DNA of 20,632 nucleotides from positions 1 through 20,632 of the forward strand of contig DVOG01000184.1 in NCBI GenBank assembly GCA_018713755.1. The letters run 5' to 3'. Position numbers and translations under genes: made by a program. Every line of letters starts with the position of its first letter. The first letter of the stretch is position 1. Shown here piece by piece: positions 1 through 7,180 of the stretch. Origin of the DNA: Candidatus Spyradosoma merdigallinarum. GTDB lineage: Bacteria; Verrucomicrobiota; Verrucomicrobiia; Opitutales; UBA953. Below the pieces are notes generated by a model. The model saw only the letters and a list, made by a program, of their open reading frames with translations. It was not told where the DNA came from and did no database searches.

Positions 1-974
1 TCGGGATCTTGCCCGGGAACGAGCCGGCAGGTGATTTTCGCGGAGGCTTCCGCGGGAACGATCGTCTTCATGCCCGCGCCCTGATAGCCGCCGGAAATGC
101 CGTTGAACTCCAGCGTCGGCGCGTAGCGCGCGCTTTCGAGCGCGGAGTAGCCGGGATGGCGCGACAGCGCGTCGACGCCGAGCTCCCTTTTGTAGGCTTC
201 CTCGCTTTGCGGGAACCGCGCGAAAGCCTCGCGCTCCCACGCCGCGGGAGCGACGGCCCCGTCGTAAAAGCCGGGAACGGCGACCGAGCCGTCCGGCGCG
301 TGCAGCGAGGCGCAGACTTCCGCCAGCGCCCGGATCGGGTTGACGACGGCCCCGCCGTGCAGCCCGCTGTGCAGGTCGCTGTTCGGGCCGAAGACGGTCA
401 GCTCCAGCCCGACGATGCCGCGCAGCCCGATCGTGATCGCGACTTCGTCCTCGCTCGGACTCGACGTGTCGGAAAGCAGCAGGAAATCCGCTGTCGAGAG
501 CTCGCCGACGCGCGCGTCGAGAAATTCGCGGAAATGCGTGCTCCCGATTTCCTCTTCGCCCTCGAAGACGAAGGTGAGGCGCAGCGGCAGGTCCGGGCGG
601 CGTTCCCGCAGATTCGCGAGCGCCGCGACGGCGACGGCGTGCGGCCCCTTGTTGTCCGCCGCGCCGCGCGCGAAAAGGCGTCCGTTGCGGACGGAGGGCT
701 CGAATGGCGGCGTTTCCCACAGCGCGAGCGGGTCGACGGGCTGCACGTCGTAGTGCCCGTAAATGACGATGTGCGGCAAGTCCGCGCGCGCGGCGTTGAA
801 GCGGCCGACGACCACGGGATTTCCCGCCGTGGGAACGATTTCGGACTGCGCGCCCGCCTTTTCCAGAAGGCGGGCGAGGAAGTCCGCCGTGTCCTTCACG
901 CCCTGCGAGAACGCGGGATCGGCGGAAACGCTCGGAAAGCGGACGTAGTCCGCGAGAATTTCGGCGATGTTCAT
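1..974 (-). CDS. M20-family metallodipeptidase (C-terminus off window)
   Basis: A two-zinc exopeptidase expected to hydrolyse dipeptides or short peptides in the cytoplasm, resembling the CNDP/Dug1-like M20 dipeptidases. The frame reads from an ATG at 974 to the window edge and gives about 324 of an expected 450 or so residues. Visible motifs are GHYD at about 73-76 (His and Asp zinc ligands), GAADNKG with the bridging Asp at about 107, EGEEEIGS at about 138-145 with the catalytic and ligand glutamates, a later Asp in LLLSDT at about 169, and DLHSG at about 200-204 typical of the dimerisation domain. The final His ligand would lie in the missing part. No Shine-Dalgarno is seen before the ATG, but a good promoter sits just upstream (985-1013). 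The gene diverges from the MBL hydrolase. The family is secure; the substrate is not known from sequence. Confidence 0.93.
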   Translation of the reverse strand, partial: MNIAEILADYVRFPSVSADPAFSQGVKDTADFLARLLEKAGAQSEIVPTAGNPVVVGRFNAARADLPHIVIYGHYDVQPVDPLALWETPPFEPSVRNGRLFARGAADNKGPHAVAVAALANLRERRPDLPLRLTFVFEGEEEIGSTHFREFLDARVGELSTADFLLLSDTSSPSEDEVAITIGLRGIVGLELTVFGPNSDLHSGLHGGAVVNPIRALAEVCASLHAPDGSVAVPGFYDGAVAPAAWEREAFARFPQSEEAYKRELGVDALSRHPGYSALESARYAPTLEFNGISGGYQGAGMKTIVPAEASAKITCRLVPGQDP

Positions 975-984
975 GACGCGGGAA

Positions 985-1013
985 AATCTACGCCGCCGCC
1001 GCGCGTTTGGCAA
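985..1013 (-). promoter_or_regulatory. sigma70-like promoter of the M20 dipeptidase
   Basis: Read on the minus strand, TTGCCA (1013-1008) is separated by exactly 17 bases from TAGATT (990-985). This matches the vegetative consensus at 5/6 and 4/6. The -10 ends ten bases before the ATG, so the transcript should start about 3-4 bases before the start codon. Confidence 0.6.
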
Positions 1014-1080
1014 CAGCGGGTCTTGCGTTCCCGCGGCGGCGGCGGTAAGGTGAAAGGAGAAAAACGCGGAGAGAGAAAAC

Positions 1081-1881
1081 ATGCGCATCACACTGTTGGG
1101 CACGGGAACGTCGCAGGGCGTTCCGCTTATCGGGCACCCGAACGAAGGGCTGGATTTGTCCGAACCGAAAAATTGGCGCAACCGCTCCTGCGCGCACATC
1201 GTCAGCGACGGCGCGCACATTCAGATCGACGCCGGGCCGGAGTTCCGCCTCGCCTGCCTGAAATTTTGTGTTTCCGCCGTCGATTTCTTTTTCCTGACGC
1301 ACGGGCACTCCGACCACATTTTGGGCATGGACGACCTGCGACGCTTCTGCGACCTGCGCGGCGGCGCGGCAATTCCCGTATGGACGACGCCGGAGGGCAA
1401 GGCGCGCGTCGAGGCGATTTTTCCCTACGGCATCCGCCCGCGCTCGGAACGGGGCTACGTCGCGCTCGAACCGCGCCTCGCGGAGCCGGACGCGACGCTC
1501 GCCTGCGGCACGCGCGTGCAGACGACGCTGCTCCCGCACGGGCCGCGCTTCCGCTCGCTCGGGCTCGTCTTCACGGAGAAAAAATCGGGGCAGCGCATCG
1601 CGTATTTCACGGACTGCAGCGAGGTTCCCGACGAGGCCGTCGCGCTCGCCCGCGGCGCGGATCTGCTCGTCATCGACGCGTTGCACCGCAATCCGCACCC
1701 GACGCACCTGAATTTCGAAAAGGCGCTTGAGGCGTCGCGAAAAATCCGCGCCGCGCTGACCGTTTTCACGCACATGACTTATCGCGCGGACTACGCGCGG
1801 GAATCCGCCGCGCTCCCGCCGGGCGTGCGACTCGGCTACGACGGCTTCGTCTGGGAAGACGGCGTCGTTTCGGAAGACTGA
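1081..1881 (+). CDS. PhnP-like MBL-fold metallo-hydrolase
   Basis: A 266-residue single-domain metallo-beta-lactamase-fold hydrolase, probably a phosphodiesterase of the PhnP / RNase Z-like branch. It opens with MRITLLGTGTSQGVP, the usual signature of this group. Metal ligands are visible: THGHSDH at 73-79, His153 in LPHG, Asp178 in FTDCS and His231 in FTHM. The loop after GVP normally holds a CxCxxC structural-zinc site in PhnP-like proteins; here it reads HPNEGLDLSEPKNW with no cysteine. The start is fixed by a good Shine-Dalgarno, GGAGAG at 1068-1073, seven bases before the ATG. The neighbouring genes give no phosphonate (phn) context, so the substrate is open. RNA or cyclic-phosphate chemistry is possible but is inference. 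Confidence 0.88.
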   Translation: MRITLLGTGTSQGVPLIGHPNEGLDLSEPKNWRNRSCAHIVSDGAHIQIDAGPEFRLACLKFCVSAVDFFFLTHGHSDHILGMDDLRRFCDLRGGAAIPVWTTPEGKARVEAIFPYGIRPRSERGYVALEPRLAEPDATLACGTRVQTTLLPHGPRFRSLGLVFTEKKSGQRIAYFTDCSEVPDEAVALARGADLLVIDALHRNPHPTHLNFEKALEASRKIRAALTVFTHMTYRADYARESAALPPGVRLGYDGFVWEDGVVSED

Positions 1882-1890
1882 CTTCCCGCG

Positions 1891-1919
1891 TTGCCGCGGT
1901 GCTCTCAAAATTCTATAAT
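1891..1919 (+). promoter_or_regulatory. sigma70-like promoter with perfect TATAAT
   Basis: TTGCCG (1891-1896), a 17-base spacer and a perfect TATAAT (1914-1919) lie in the 46-base gap before the next gene. The predicted start of transcription falls within about two bases of the ATG at 1928, so the message would be leaderless or nearly so. Confidence 0.65.
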
Positions 1920-1927
1920 CGCTTGAA

Positions 1928-2518
1928 ATGAATCTCCCCGTCTTTGACAGAGCCGCCGATTATTTTCGCGGCGACGATTCGACGCTCGACGCTTCGACGC
2001 CGCGGGAGCTCGTCGAGGAGCTGCGGAGGGCGGACAAGCTGTGGTTCGACTGCTACGGCTACCATTTTGTGGATTTCTCGATCGTCGACGGGCTTTACGA
2101 GACGCCGGGCCTTGAGGCGGAAGACATGCCGCCCGGGGAAACGGGCGCGGCGCTGCGCCGCGCGCTCGCGGCGCGCTTGGGGGACAAGGTCGTTTTCTTC
2201 GAGGGGCGGGCATTCCTGCTTTCGGGGACGCCGCGGGAGCATTTCCCGACGCCGGAGCTCGGCGACATGGAGCTCGACGGCGACGTGGTCTGCACGGTGT
2301 GTTCGTCCCGCAACCGCATCGAGCCGGCGGAGGGCACGCCCGCGCCGCTGCGGAAGCTGCTTCCCTACATTTGGGGGGCGCCGACGGACTTCGTCGCGCA
2401 CGGATCCCATGCCTGCACGGTGGGGAGGCGCGTGAACGGGCGCATCTACCGCGTGAGACTGGAAAAGATCGGCATCCGCCGGGTGCGCGCCGTCTACCTG
2501 GGCTCGGAAAAAGCCTGA
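1928..2518 (+). CDS. Unrecognised 196-residue protein with CxxC and His/Cys cluster
   Basis: I do not recognise the family. The protein is acidic and soluble, with no signal peptide or membrane segment. Its composition and codon use match the neighbouring genes, which supports a real gene. Visible features are DCYGYHFVDF near 41-50, CTVC at 122-125 and HGSHAC at 158-163. The CxxC and the later His/Cys residues could together bind zinc, which is inference. Support also comes from the promoter just upstream with perfect TATAAT and a terminator-like hairpin just downstream. No Shine-Dalgarno precedes the ATG. It lies between the MBL hydrolase and shikimate kinase but appears to be its own transcription unit, so context says little about function. 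Confidence 0.72.
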   Translation: MNLPVFDRAADYFRGDDSTLDASTPRELVEELRRADKLWFDCYGYHFVDFSIVDGLYETPGLEAEDMPPGETGAALRRALAARLGDKVVFFEGRAFLLSGTPREHFPTPELGDMELDGDVVCTVCSSRNRIEPAEGTPAPLRKLLPYIWGAPTDFVAHGSHACTVGRRVNGRIYRVRLEKIGIRRVRAVYLGSEKA

Positions 2519-2545
2519 GCGCGCCCGCTTTTTTCCCCGCGGCGG

Positions 2546-2571
2546 AAACCGCGGAAACGCCGCGCGGTTTT
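2546..2571 (+). terminator. Probable intrinsic terminator
   Basis: An eight-base-pair stem, AAACCGCG (2546-2553) with CGCGGTTT (2563-2570), has a nine-base loop and ends in a short T run. It begins 28 bases after the stop codon at 2518. The T tract is only four bases, so strength is uncertain. Confidence 0.5.
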
Positions 2572-2648
2572 CCCGCGCCGCCCGTGCTATGCTTGCAGGC
2601 GTCGTTCCCGCTTGCGTCCGCGGCGGGAACGCGTTTCCATTCTGCGTC

Positions 2649-3200
2649 ATGAAGCAAGAGCGCGAGACGCCGTCAACGCAGCCGAACCTGATCCTGACGG
2701 GATTCATGGGCACGGGGAAATCCTCCGTCGGCCGCCTTCTCGCGCGGCGTCTGAAACGGCCTTTCGTCGACACGGACAAGGAAATCGAAAAACGCGTCCG
2801 CCGGAAAATCAAAGACATTTTCGCCGAAGAGGGCGAGGCGGCGTTTCGCGCGCTCGAGCGGCGCTGCGTCGAAGAATGGCTCCCGGACGCCGGCGCGGTC
2901 ATCGCGACGGGCGGGGGCATTCTCACGTCGCCCGGCATGAGCGAGGCGCTGCGTTCCCGCGGCGTCGTCGTCACGCTCTTTGCGTCGCCGGAGACGATTT
3001 TCGCGCGCACGCGCGGAGGCTCGCGTCCGCTGCTGGAGACGGAAGACCCGCTGGCGAAAATCCGCGCGCTGCTCGCGGCGCGGGAACGCGATTACCTGAA
3101 CGCCGGCATCGGCGTGCTGACGGACGGGCGGACGATGCCCGAGCTCGCCGCCGGCATTCTGCGGATTTACCGCCGCGCCTGCCGCGCGCGGCGCGCGTGA
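2649..3200 (+). CDS. aroK: Shikimate kinase
   Basis: Phosphorylates shikimate to shikimate 3-phosphate with ATP, the fifth step of the chorismate (aromatic amino acid) pathway in the cytoplasm. The protein is 183 residues, normal for the family. It has the P-loop GFMGTGKS at about 17-24, the substrate-binding FVDTDKEIE segment at about 39-47, the FAEEGEAAFRALE region and the ATGGGI motif that contacts shikimate. The lid arginine lies in the TRGGSRPLL region. I chose the ATG at 2649 because it leaves a short N-terminal extension before the first beta strand; an in-frame ATG at 2589 would add 20 residues unlike the family. Three copies of the iterated GGGAACG word lie within or just upstream of the gene. 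No aro genes adjoin it. Confidence 0.93.
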   Translation: MKQERETPSTQPNLILTGFMGTGKSSVGRLLARRLKRPFVDTDKEIEKRVRRKIKDIFAEEGEAAFRALERRCVEEWLPDAGAVIATGGGILTSPGMSEALRSRGVVVTLFASPETIFARTRGGSRPLLETEDPLAKIRALLAARERDYLNAGIGVLTDGRTMPELAAGILRIYRRACRARRA

Positions 3201-3291
3201 GGCGTTCCCGCGACGCGCGCGTTCCCCCGCGGACAATTTTTTTTCGCCGAAAAAATCGACAGGAAGAACGAGAAACAAAAAAGGACGACGC

Positions 3292-4416
3292 ATGTTCCCG
3301 CAGGACCGCATCGAAAACTGGGCGCACGGGCAAGGGCTTTGGGCGCGCGTTCCCGCGGAGGACTGGAACGACTGGCGCTGGCAGATGCGCAACCGCATCG
3401 CGACGGCGGCGCAGCTCGAGGCGCTGATGCCGCTGACGGCGCAGGAGCGCGAAGGGCTGCGCGCCGCGGCGGGAAGGCTCGCGTTCGCGGTCACGCCGCA
3501 TTTTTTCAACCTGATCGACCGCGGGAACCCCGCTTGTCCCGTGCGGCTCCAAGTCGTGCCGCGCGCGGCGGAAGGCGTCGTTTCCGCGGACGAGAGCGAC
3601 GATCCCGTGGGCGAGGAAAAGACTTCGCCCGTGCCGGGACTCGTTCACCGCTACCCGGATCGCGTGATGCTGATTTCGACCGACCGCTGCGCCTGCTACT
3701 GCCGCTACTGCACGCGTTCCCGCCTCGTTTCCGCGGTGCGCGGCGGCGGCTTTCGCCCGCAGCTCGAAGCCGCGTTCCGCTACATCGCCGCGCACGAAGA
3801 GGTGCGCGACGTGCTTGTGAGCGGCGGAGATTTTCTCCTGCTGAGCGACGAAAAAATCGATTACGTGCTGGAACGCCTCCGCGCGATTCCGCACGTGGAG
3901 ATCGTGCGCGTCGGCTCGCGCGTTCCCGTGTTCCTGCCGCAGCGCGTGACGCCGGAACTGTGCGCCGTGCTGCGGCGGCGCGGGCCGATTTGGATGAACA
4001 TTCACGTGAACAGCCCGCGGGAATGCACGCGGGAAACGGCGGCGGCGCTGGAGCGGCTCGCCTTCGCGGGCGTCGCGCTCGGCAGCCAGTCCGTGCTGCT
4101 GCGCGGCGTGAACGACGACGAGGAGGCGCTGCGCTCGCTCGTGCACCGGCTGCTGATGATGCGCGTGCGCCCGTATTATCTTTACGCCTGCGACAAAATC
4201 CGCGGGAGCGCGCATTTCCGCGTTCCCGTCGCGCGCGGCGTCGAGCTCATCCGCTCCCTGCGCGGGTGGACGACGGGCTTCGCCGTGCCGCAGTTCGTCG
4301 TCGACGCGCCCGGCGGCGGCGGAAAAATCCCCGTCAATCCCGATTACGTCGAGACGTTTTTGCCCGACGGTTCCGTGCGCCTGCGGAATTTTCGCGACGA
4401 GGAGTGCCGCTACTGA
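3292..4416 (+). CDS. KamA-family radical SAM aminomutase (lysine 2,3-aminomutase type)
   Basis: A 374-residue radical SAM and PLP enzyme expected to interconvert alpha- and beta-lysine. The 4Fe-4S motif is CxxxCxxC at Cys133, Cys137 and Cys140. Other family signatures are LVSGGDFLLLS at 175-185, GSQSVLLRGVND at 264-275, YYLYACD ending at Asp301, and VVDAPGGGGK at 336-345. Lys345 matches the PLP-anchoring lysine. Asp301 and Asp338 match the two aspartates that hold the lysine side chain in characterised lysine 2,3-aminomutase. Glutamate 2,3-aminomutase carries Lys and Asn there, so lysine is favoured. The EF-P modifying enzyme EpmB is shorter and is the main alternative. AAGGA (3281-3285) is a well-spaced Shine-Dalgarno. 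No beta-lysine acetyltransferase or efp/epmA gene is adjacent, so the fate of beta-lysine (osmolyte, EF-P, degradation) is unresolved. Confidence 0.88.
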   Translation: MFPQDRIENWAHGQGLWARVPAEDWNDWRWQMRNRIATAAQLEALMPLTAQEREGLRAAAGRLAFAVTPHFFNLIDRGNPACPVRLQVVPRAAEGVVSADESDDPVGEEKTSPVPGLVHRYPDRVMLISTDRCACYCRYCTRSRLVSAVRGGGFRPQLEAAFRYIAAHEEVRDVLVSGGDFLLLSDEKIDYVLERLRAIPHVEIVRVGSRVPVFLPQRVTPELCAVLRRRGPIWMNIHVNSPRECTRETAAALERLAFAGVALGSQSVLLRGVNDDEEALRSLVHRLLMMRVRPYYLYACDKIRGSAHFRVPVARGVELIRSLRGWTTGFAVPQFVVDAPGGGGKIPVNPDYVETFLPDGSVRLRNFRDEECRY

Positions 4417-4417
4417 G

Positions 4418-4436
4418 GCGGGAACGCCGTTCCTGC
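4418..4436 (+). terminator. Hairpin between convergent genes, possible terminator
   Basis: GCGGGAAC (4418-4425) pairs with GTTCCTGC (4429-4436) around a three-base loop, with one G-T wobble. It starts two bases after the kamA-type stop and lies before the convergent Minf_1886 stop. No T tract follows, so Rho-independent activity is doubtful. It is built from the iterated GCGGGAACG word. Confidence 0.35.
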
Positions 4437-4447
4437 GGCGGCGCCGC

Positions 4448-4825
4448 TCAGCGCCGCGTCAGTCGCGCGCGAAGGTCGAAGACGTTGTCGAAGTCGCGAA
4501 TCGAGTCTTCCCGCGTTTTCGAGAAAATACCCGCGTCGATGAGATTGAACACGATGTCGCCGATGTCGCGCGTCGTCTTCACGCCCCATTCCCGCAGCAC
4601 GGAATAAGCCAGCGGGCCGAACTGCTCCTCGGCGAAATCCGCCGCGCCCTCCGCGAGCTCTTGCCCGGAAACGTGCCGCCGCCGCAGCTCCTTTTCGCGG
4701 GAACGCCCGAGCCGCTTCGCCGTCGCGCTCAGCGCGCCCGACACGAAAACATAGGCGTCGCGCGCGAACCTCGCGTCGCGTTCCGTGATGGCGTCCAGCG
4801 CCTTCTCCAAGGCTTTTTCCTGCAT
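4448..4825 (-). CDS. Minf_1886 family protein
   Basis: A 125-residue protein of unknown function that I match by memory to the Minf_1886 family, named from Methylacidiphilum infernorum and found in verrucomicrobia and relatives. Recognised segments are the MQEKALEKAL start, DARFARDAYVFV at about 17-28, RHVSGQELAEG at about 50-60, EEQFGPLA at about 66-73, then LREWGVKTTRDIGDIVFNLI and a C-terminal TREDSIRDFDNVFD. It has no signal peptide or membrane helix and looks like a small helical cytoplasmic protein. The start is supported by an AAAGG Shine-Dalgarno on the minus strand (complement of 4834-4838), eight bases from the ATG. It diverges from the NamZ-like gene. The family assignment is confident; no role is known to me. 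Confidence 0.88.
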   Translation of the reverse strand: MQEKALEKALDAITERDARFARDAYVFVSGALSATAKRLGRSREKELRRRHVSGQELAEGAADFAEEQFGPLAYSVLREWGVKTTRDIGDIVFNLIDAGIFSKTREDSIRDFDNVFDLRARLTRR

Positions 4826-4966
4826 TTCTCAAACCTTTCCGCGGATTTTTCGAACCTCTCGCCGAGTAAACGCCCCTTCGCCTCTTTTTTCAAGCCCGCA
4901 CTGCGCGTTCCCGCTTTCCTGCTTTCCTGCTTTTCTTTTTCGGGAAAGCGATGTAGTTTCCGCAAC

Positions 4967-6286
4967 ATGAACCGCCGCGATTTCCTGAAAACGACGCTGA
5001 TGACGACGGGCGCGCTGATGCTGGCCCCGGCGCTTCCCGCGGCCGTTCCCGCGGGAAAGGCCGCCGCGCGGCGCGTGAGGCTCGGCATCGACGTCGTCGC
5101 GGCGGAAAATTTCGCGCGCCTGCGCGGCGAACGCGTCGGGCTGGTGACGAACCAGGCGGGCGTCGACGGGAACGGCGAAAGCACGATCACGGTGCTGCAC
5201 GGGCGCGGGCGTCGCGCGGGCGTGAATCTCGTCGCGCTTTTCGGCCCGGAACACGGCATTTACGGCGACGTTCCCGCGGAGAAAATCGTCGCGAACCAGC
5301 GCGACGAACGGCTCGGCACCGGGCTTCCCGTTTTCTCGCTCTACGGCGGAACGCGCCGCCCGACTCCGGACATGCTGCGCGGCATCACGAAAATGGTCAT
5401 CGATCTGCAGGACGTGGGCGCGCGCAGCTACACGTTCGTGAGCTGCATGCGGCTCGTGATGGAAGCCTGCTTCGAGGCGGGCATTCCCGTGCTCGTGCTC
5501 GACCGCCCGAATCCGCTCGGCGGGCTCAAGGCGGACGGGCCGATGCTCGACCGCAAGTGGCAGAGCTACGTCGGCATGTATCCCGTGCCTTACGTGCACG
5601 GGCTGACGATCGGCGAGCTCGCTCGCGCCGCGCTCGGAGAAAACTGGCTGACGCTTTCGCCGGAAGCGCGTTCCCGCGCGCGGCTCGAGGTGGCGAGCAT
5701 GATCGGCTGGCGGCGCTCGATGCTTTGGCGCGACACGGGCCTGAAGTGGATTCCCACTTCGCCTTACATTTCCTCGCCCGACGCCGCGGAAGGCTACGCG
5801 ATGACCGGGCTCGGCTGCTGCATCGGAAATTTTTCGCACACGTTCACCGCGTCGCGCCGCCCGCTGCGGCTCGTGCGCCCGTTCCGTTTCCTCGGCTACG
5901 CCGGAAAGGACGAAAAGGAAGTCGCCGACGCCGTGAACGGTTTCCGCGTCTCCGGGCTGCGCGGCGTTCCCGCCGTGCTTGAGGGCGAAAAGGCGGCGAA
6001 ATCGCGCGGCGCGCTGCTCGTGATTGAAGATTGGCGGAAGCTGCGTCCGACGGAGCTCAGTTTCCACATGATGCGGCAGTGCTGCGTTTGGGAAAAAAGC
6101 AATCCTTTCGCGGCGTCGCGCGGGAACGAGCGCGAGCTTTTTCTGAAGCATCTCGGCGACGAAAAATTCTTCGACGCGCTTTGCCGCGAAGGCGCGCGCA
6201 TCGACGTCAAAGCCTGGTGTTCCCGCTGGGAGGCGCGCGCGCTGGAATTTCGCCGCTCCGTCGCCGATTACCGCCTTTACGCCTGA
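4967..6286 (+). CDS. NamZ-like exo-beta-N-acetylmuramidase (DUF1343), Tat-exported
   Basis: Members of DUF1343 (NamZ) remove N-acetylmuramic acid from the non-reducing end of peptidoglycan fragments, outside the cytoplasmic membrane. The 439-residue protein starts NRRDFLKTT, a twin-arginine signal, followed by a hydrophobic stretch and an Ala/Pro-rich cleavage region near residues 25-33, so export should be folded through Tat. Family motifs are VGLVTNQAGV at 57-66, LFGPEHGIYGD at 91-101 containing the conserved Glu and His, DLQDVGARSYTF at 146-157, VLDRPNPLGG at 177-186 and PYVHGLTIGE at 208-217. I set the start at 4967 because it places the Tat motif at the N-terminus; an open frame extends upstream to 4661 only because it overlaps the divergent gene. 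No Shine-Dalgarno is seen. It faces convergently into the oppF-type gene. Confidence 0.92.
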   Translation: MNRRDFLKTTLMTTGALMLAPALPAAVPAGKAAARRVRLGIDVVAAENFARLRGERVGLVTNQAGVDGNGESTITVLHGRGRRAGVNLVALFGPEHGIYGDVPAEKIVANQRDERLGTGLPVFSLYGGTRRPTPDMLRGITKMVIDLQDVGARSYTFVSCMRLVMEACFEAGIPVLVLDRPNPLGGLKADGPMLDRKWQSYVGMYPVPYVHGLTIGELARAALGENWLTLSPEARSRARLEVASMIGWRRSMLWRDTGLKWIPTSPYISSPDAAEGYAMTGLGCCIGNFSHTFTASRRPLRLVRPFRFLGYAGKDEKEVADAVNGFRVSGLRGVPAVLEGEKAAKSRGALLVIEDWRKLRPTELSFHMMRQCCVWEKSNPFAASRGNERELFLKHLGDEKFFDALCREGARIDVKAWCSRWEARALEFRRSVADYRLYA

Positions 6287-6311
6287 GGCGCGAAAAGAAA
6301 CCGCGTCGCCT

Positions 6312-6332
6312 TTCCCGCGGCGGAAACGGGAA
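6312..6332. terminator. Weak hairpin between convergent genes
   Basis: TTCCCG (6312-6317) pairs with CGGGAA (6327-6332) across a nine-base loop in the 54-base gap between the two convergent stop codons. It is again made of iterated-word copies in inverted orientation. There is no T tract on either side, so its role as terminator is a guess. Confidence 0.25.
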
Positions 6333-6340
6333 CGCCGCGC

Positions 6341-7180
6341 TCACAGCCGCGGCACGGCGGCGAGCAGCGCTTTCGCGCAGTCCGACTGCGGGTTGCCGTA
6401 GACTTCGTCCGGCGTGCCGCGTTCGACGATGCGCCCGCGCTGCATCACGAGAACGAAGTCGCTGATTTCTTCGACCACCGCGAGGTCGTGCGCGACGAAA
6501 AGATACGCGACGCCGCGCTCCGCCTGAATTTTTTTCAGCAACGCGAGAATTTGCGCCTGCACGGAAACGTCGAGCGCGGAAACGGGTTCGTCGCATACGA
6601 CGAGCTCCGGGCGCGCGGCGAGGGCGCGCGCAATCGCGATGCGCTGGCGCTGCCCGCCGGAAAATTCGTGCGGATAGCGCAGGCGGTGATCCGCGTTCAG
6701 CCCGACCTGCTCGAGCAGCGCGACGACTTCCGCTTCGCGTTCACGCGCGGACATTTCAGGAAAATGGATTTCGAGCGGCTCGGAAAGCACGGCGAAAATC
6801 GTCTGCCGCGGGTTCAGCGACGCGTAAGGGTTCTGGAAAACCATCTGGATTTTCCGTCGCAGCGGGAGCGGCATGCGCGCCGCGGGCAGACGCGAAATCT
6901 CGTTGTTCCCGCAGAAAATTTTTCCGGAGTCGATGCGCTGCAGGCGCATGATCGCGCGCGCGAGCGTCGTTTTGCCGCAGCCGGATTCGCCGACGAGTCC
7001 GACGGTTTTTCCGCGCGGAATCTCGAACGAGACGCGGTCGACCGCCGTGAGGATTTTCTTTTTCGCGAAGCCGAAGAGCGAACGCGTTCCCGCGCGCAGC
7101 GCGAACTTCACGGTTACGTCTTCGACGCGCAGCGCGGGCGGCGCGTCGGCGTTTTTTTTCTCGGCGTCAGCGGGTTTCAT
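6341..7180 (-). CDS. Oligopeptide/dipeptide ABC transporter ATP-binding protein (OppF/DppF type)
   Basis: The ATPase subunit of a peptide-type ABC importer, acting on the inner face of the membrane. The 279-residue protein has Walker A GESGCGKT at 64-71, the Q-loop in MVFQNPYASLNP at 113-124, the ABC signature FSGGQRQR at 173-180, Walker B LVVCDEP ending near 199, and the switch His in VAHDLAVVEE. FQNPYASLNPR is diagnostic of the Opp/Dpp/Nik F-type ATPases. It ends at KALLAAVPRL and so lacks most of the usual C-terminal oligopeptide extension. Its ATG lies inside the end of rsmA (14-base overlap), suggesting translational coupling. No OppD, permease or binding protein is in the window, so its partners must be encoded elsewhere, possibly beyond this locus. 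Confidence 0.92.
   Translation of the reverse strand: MKPADAEKKNADAPPALRVEDVTVKFALRAGTRSLFGFAKKKILTAVDRVSFEIPRGKTVGLVGESGCGKTTLARAIMRLQRIDSGKIFCGNNEISRLPAARMPLPLRRKIQMVFQNPYASLNPRQTIFAVLSEPLEIHFPEMSAREREAEVVALLEQVGLNADHRLRYPHEFSGGQRQRIAIARALAARPELVVCDEPVSALDVSVQAQILALLKKIQAERGVAYLFVAHDLAVVEEISDFVLVMQRGRIVERGTPDEVYGNPQSDCAKALLAAVPRL

Noticed and set aside
9..1730. A 573-codon plus-strand open frame over the left edge
   Set aside because: It is antisense to the M20 dipeptidase and then out of frame in the MBL gene. Both real genes have catalytic motifs.
2589..2648. Upstream in-frame ATG for shikimate kinase
   Set aside because: It would add 20 residues with no match to the family before a normal N-terminus beginning at 2649.
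3237..3256. T8-CGCCG-A6 inverted repeat after shikimate kinase, as a terminator
   Set aside because: The stem is almost all A-T with a minimal loop and no following T tract on the plus strand, so it is unlikely to terminate. It may just be AT-rich spacer before the KamA ribosome site.
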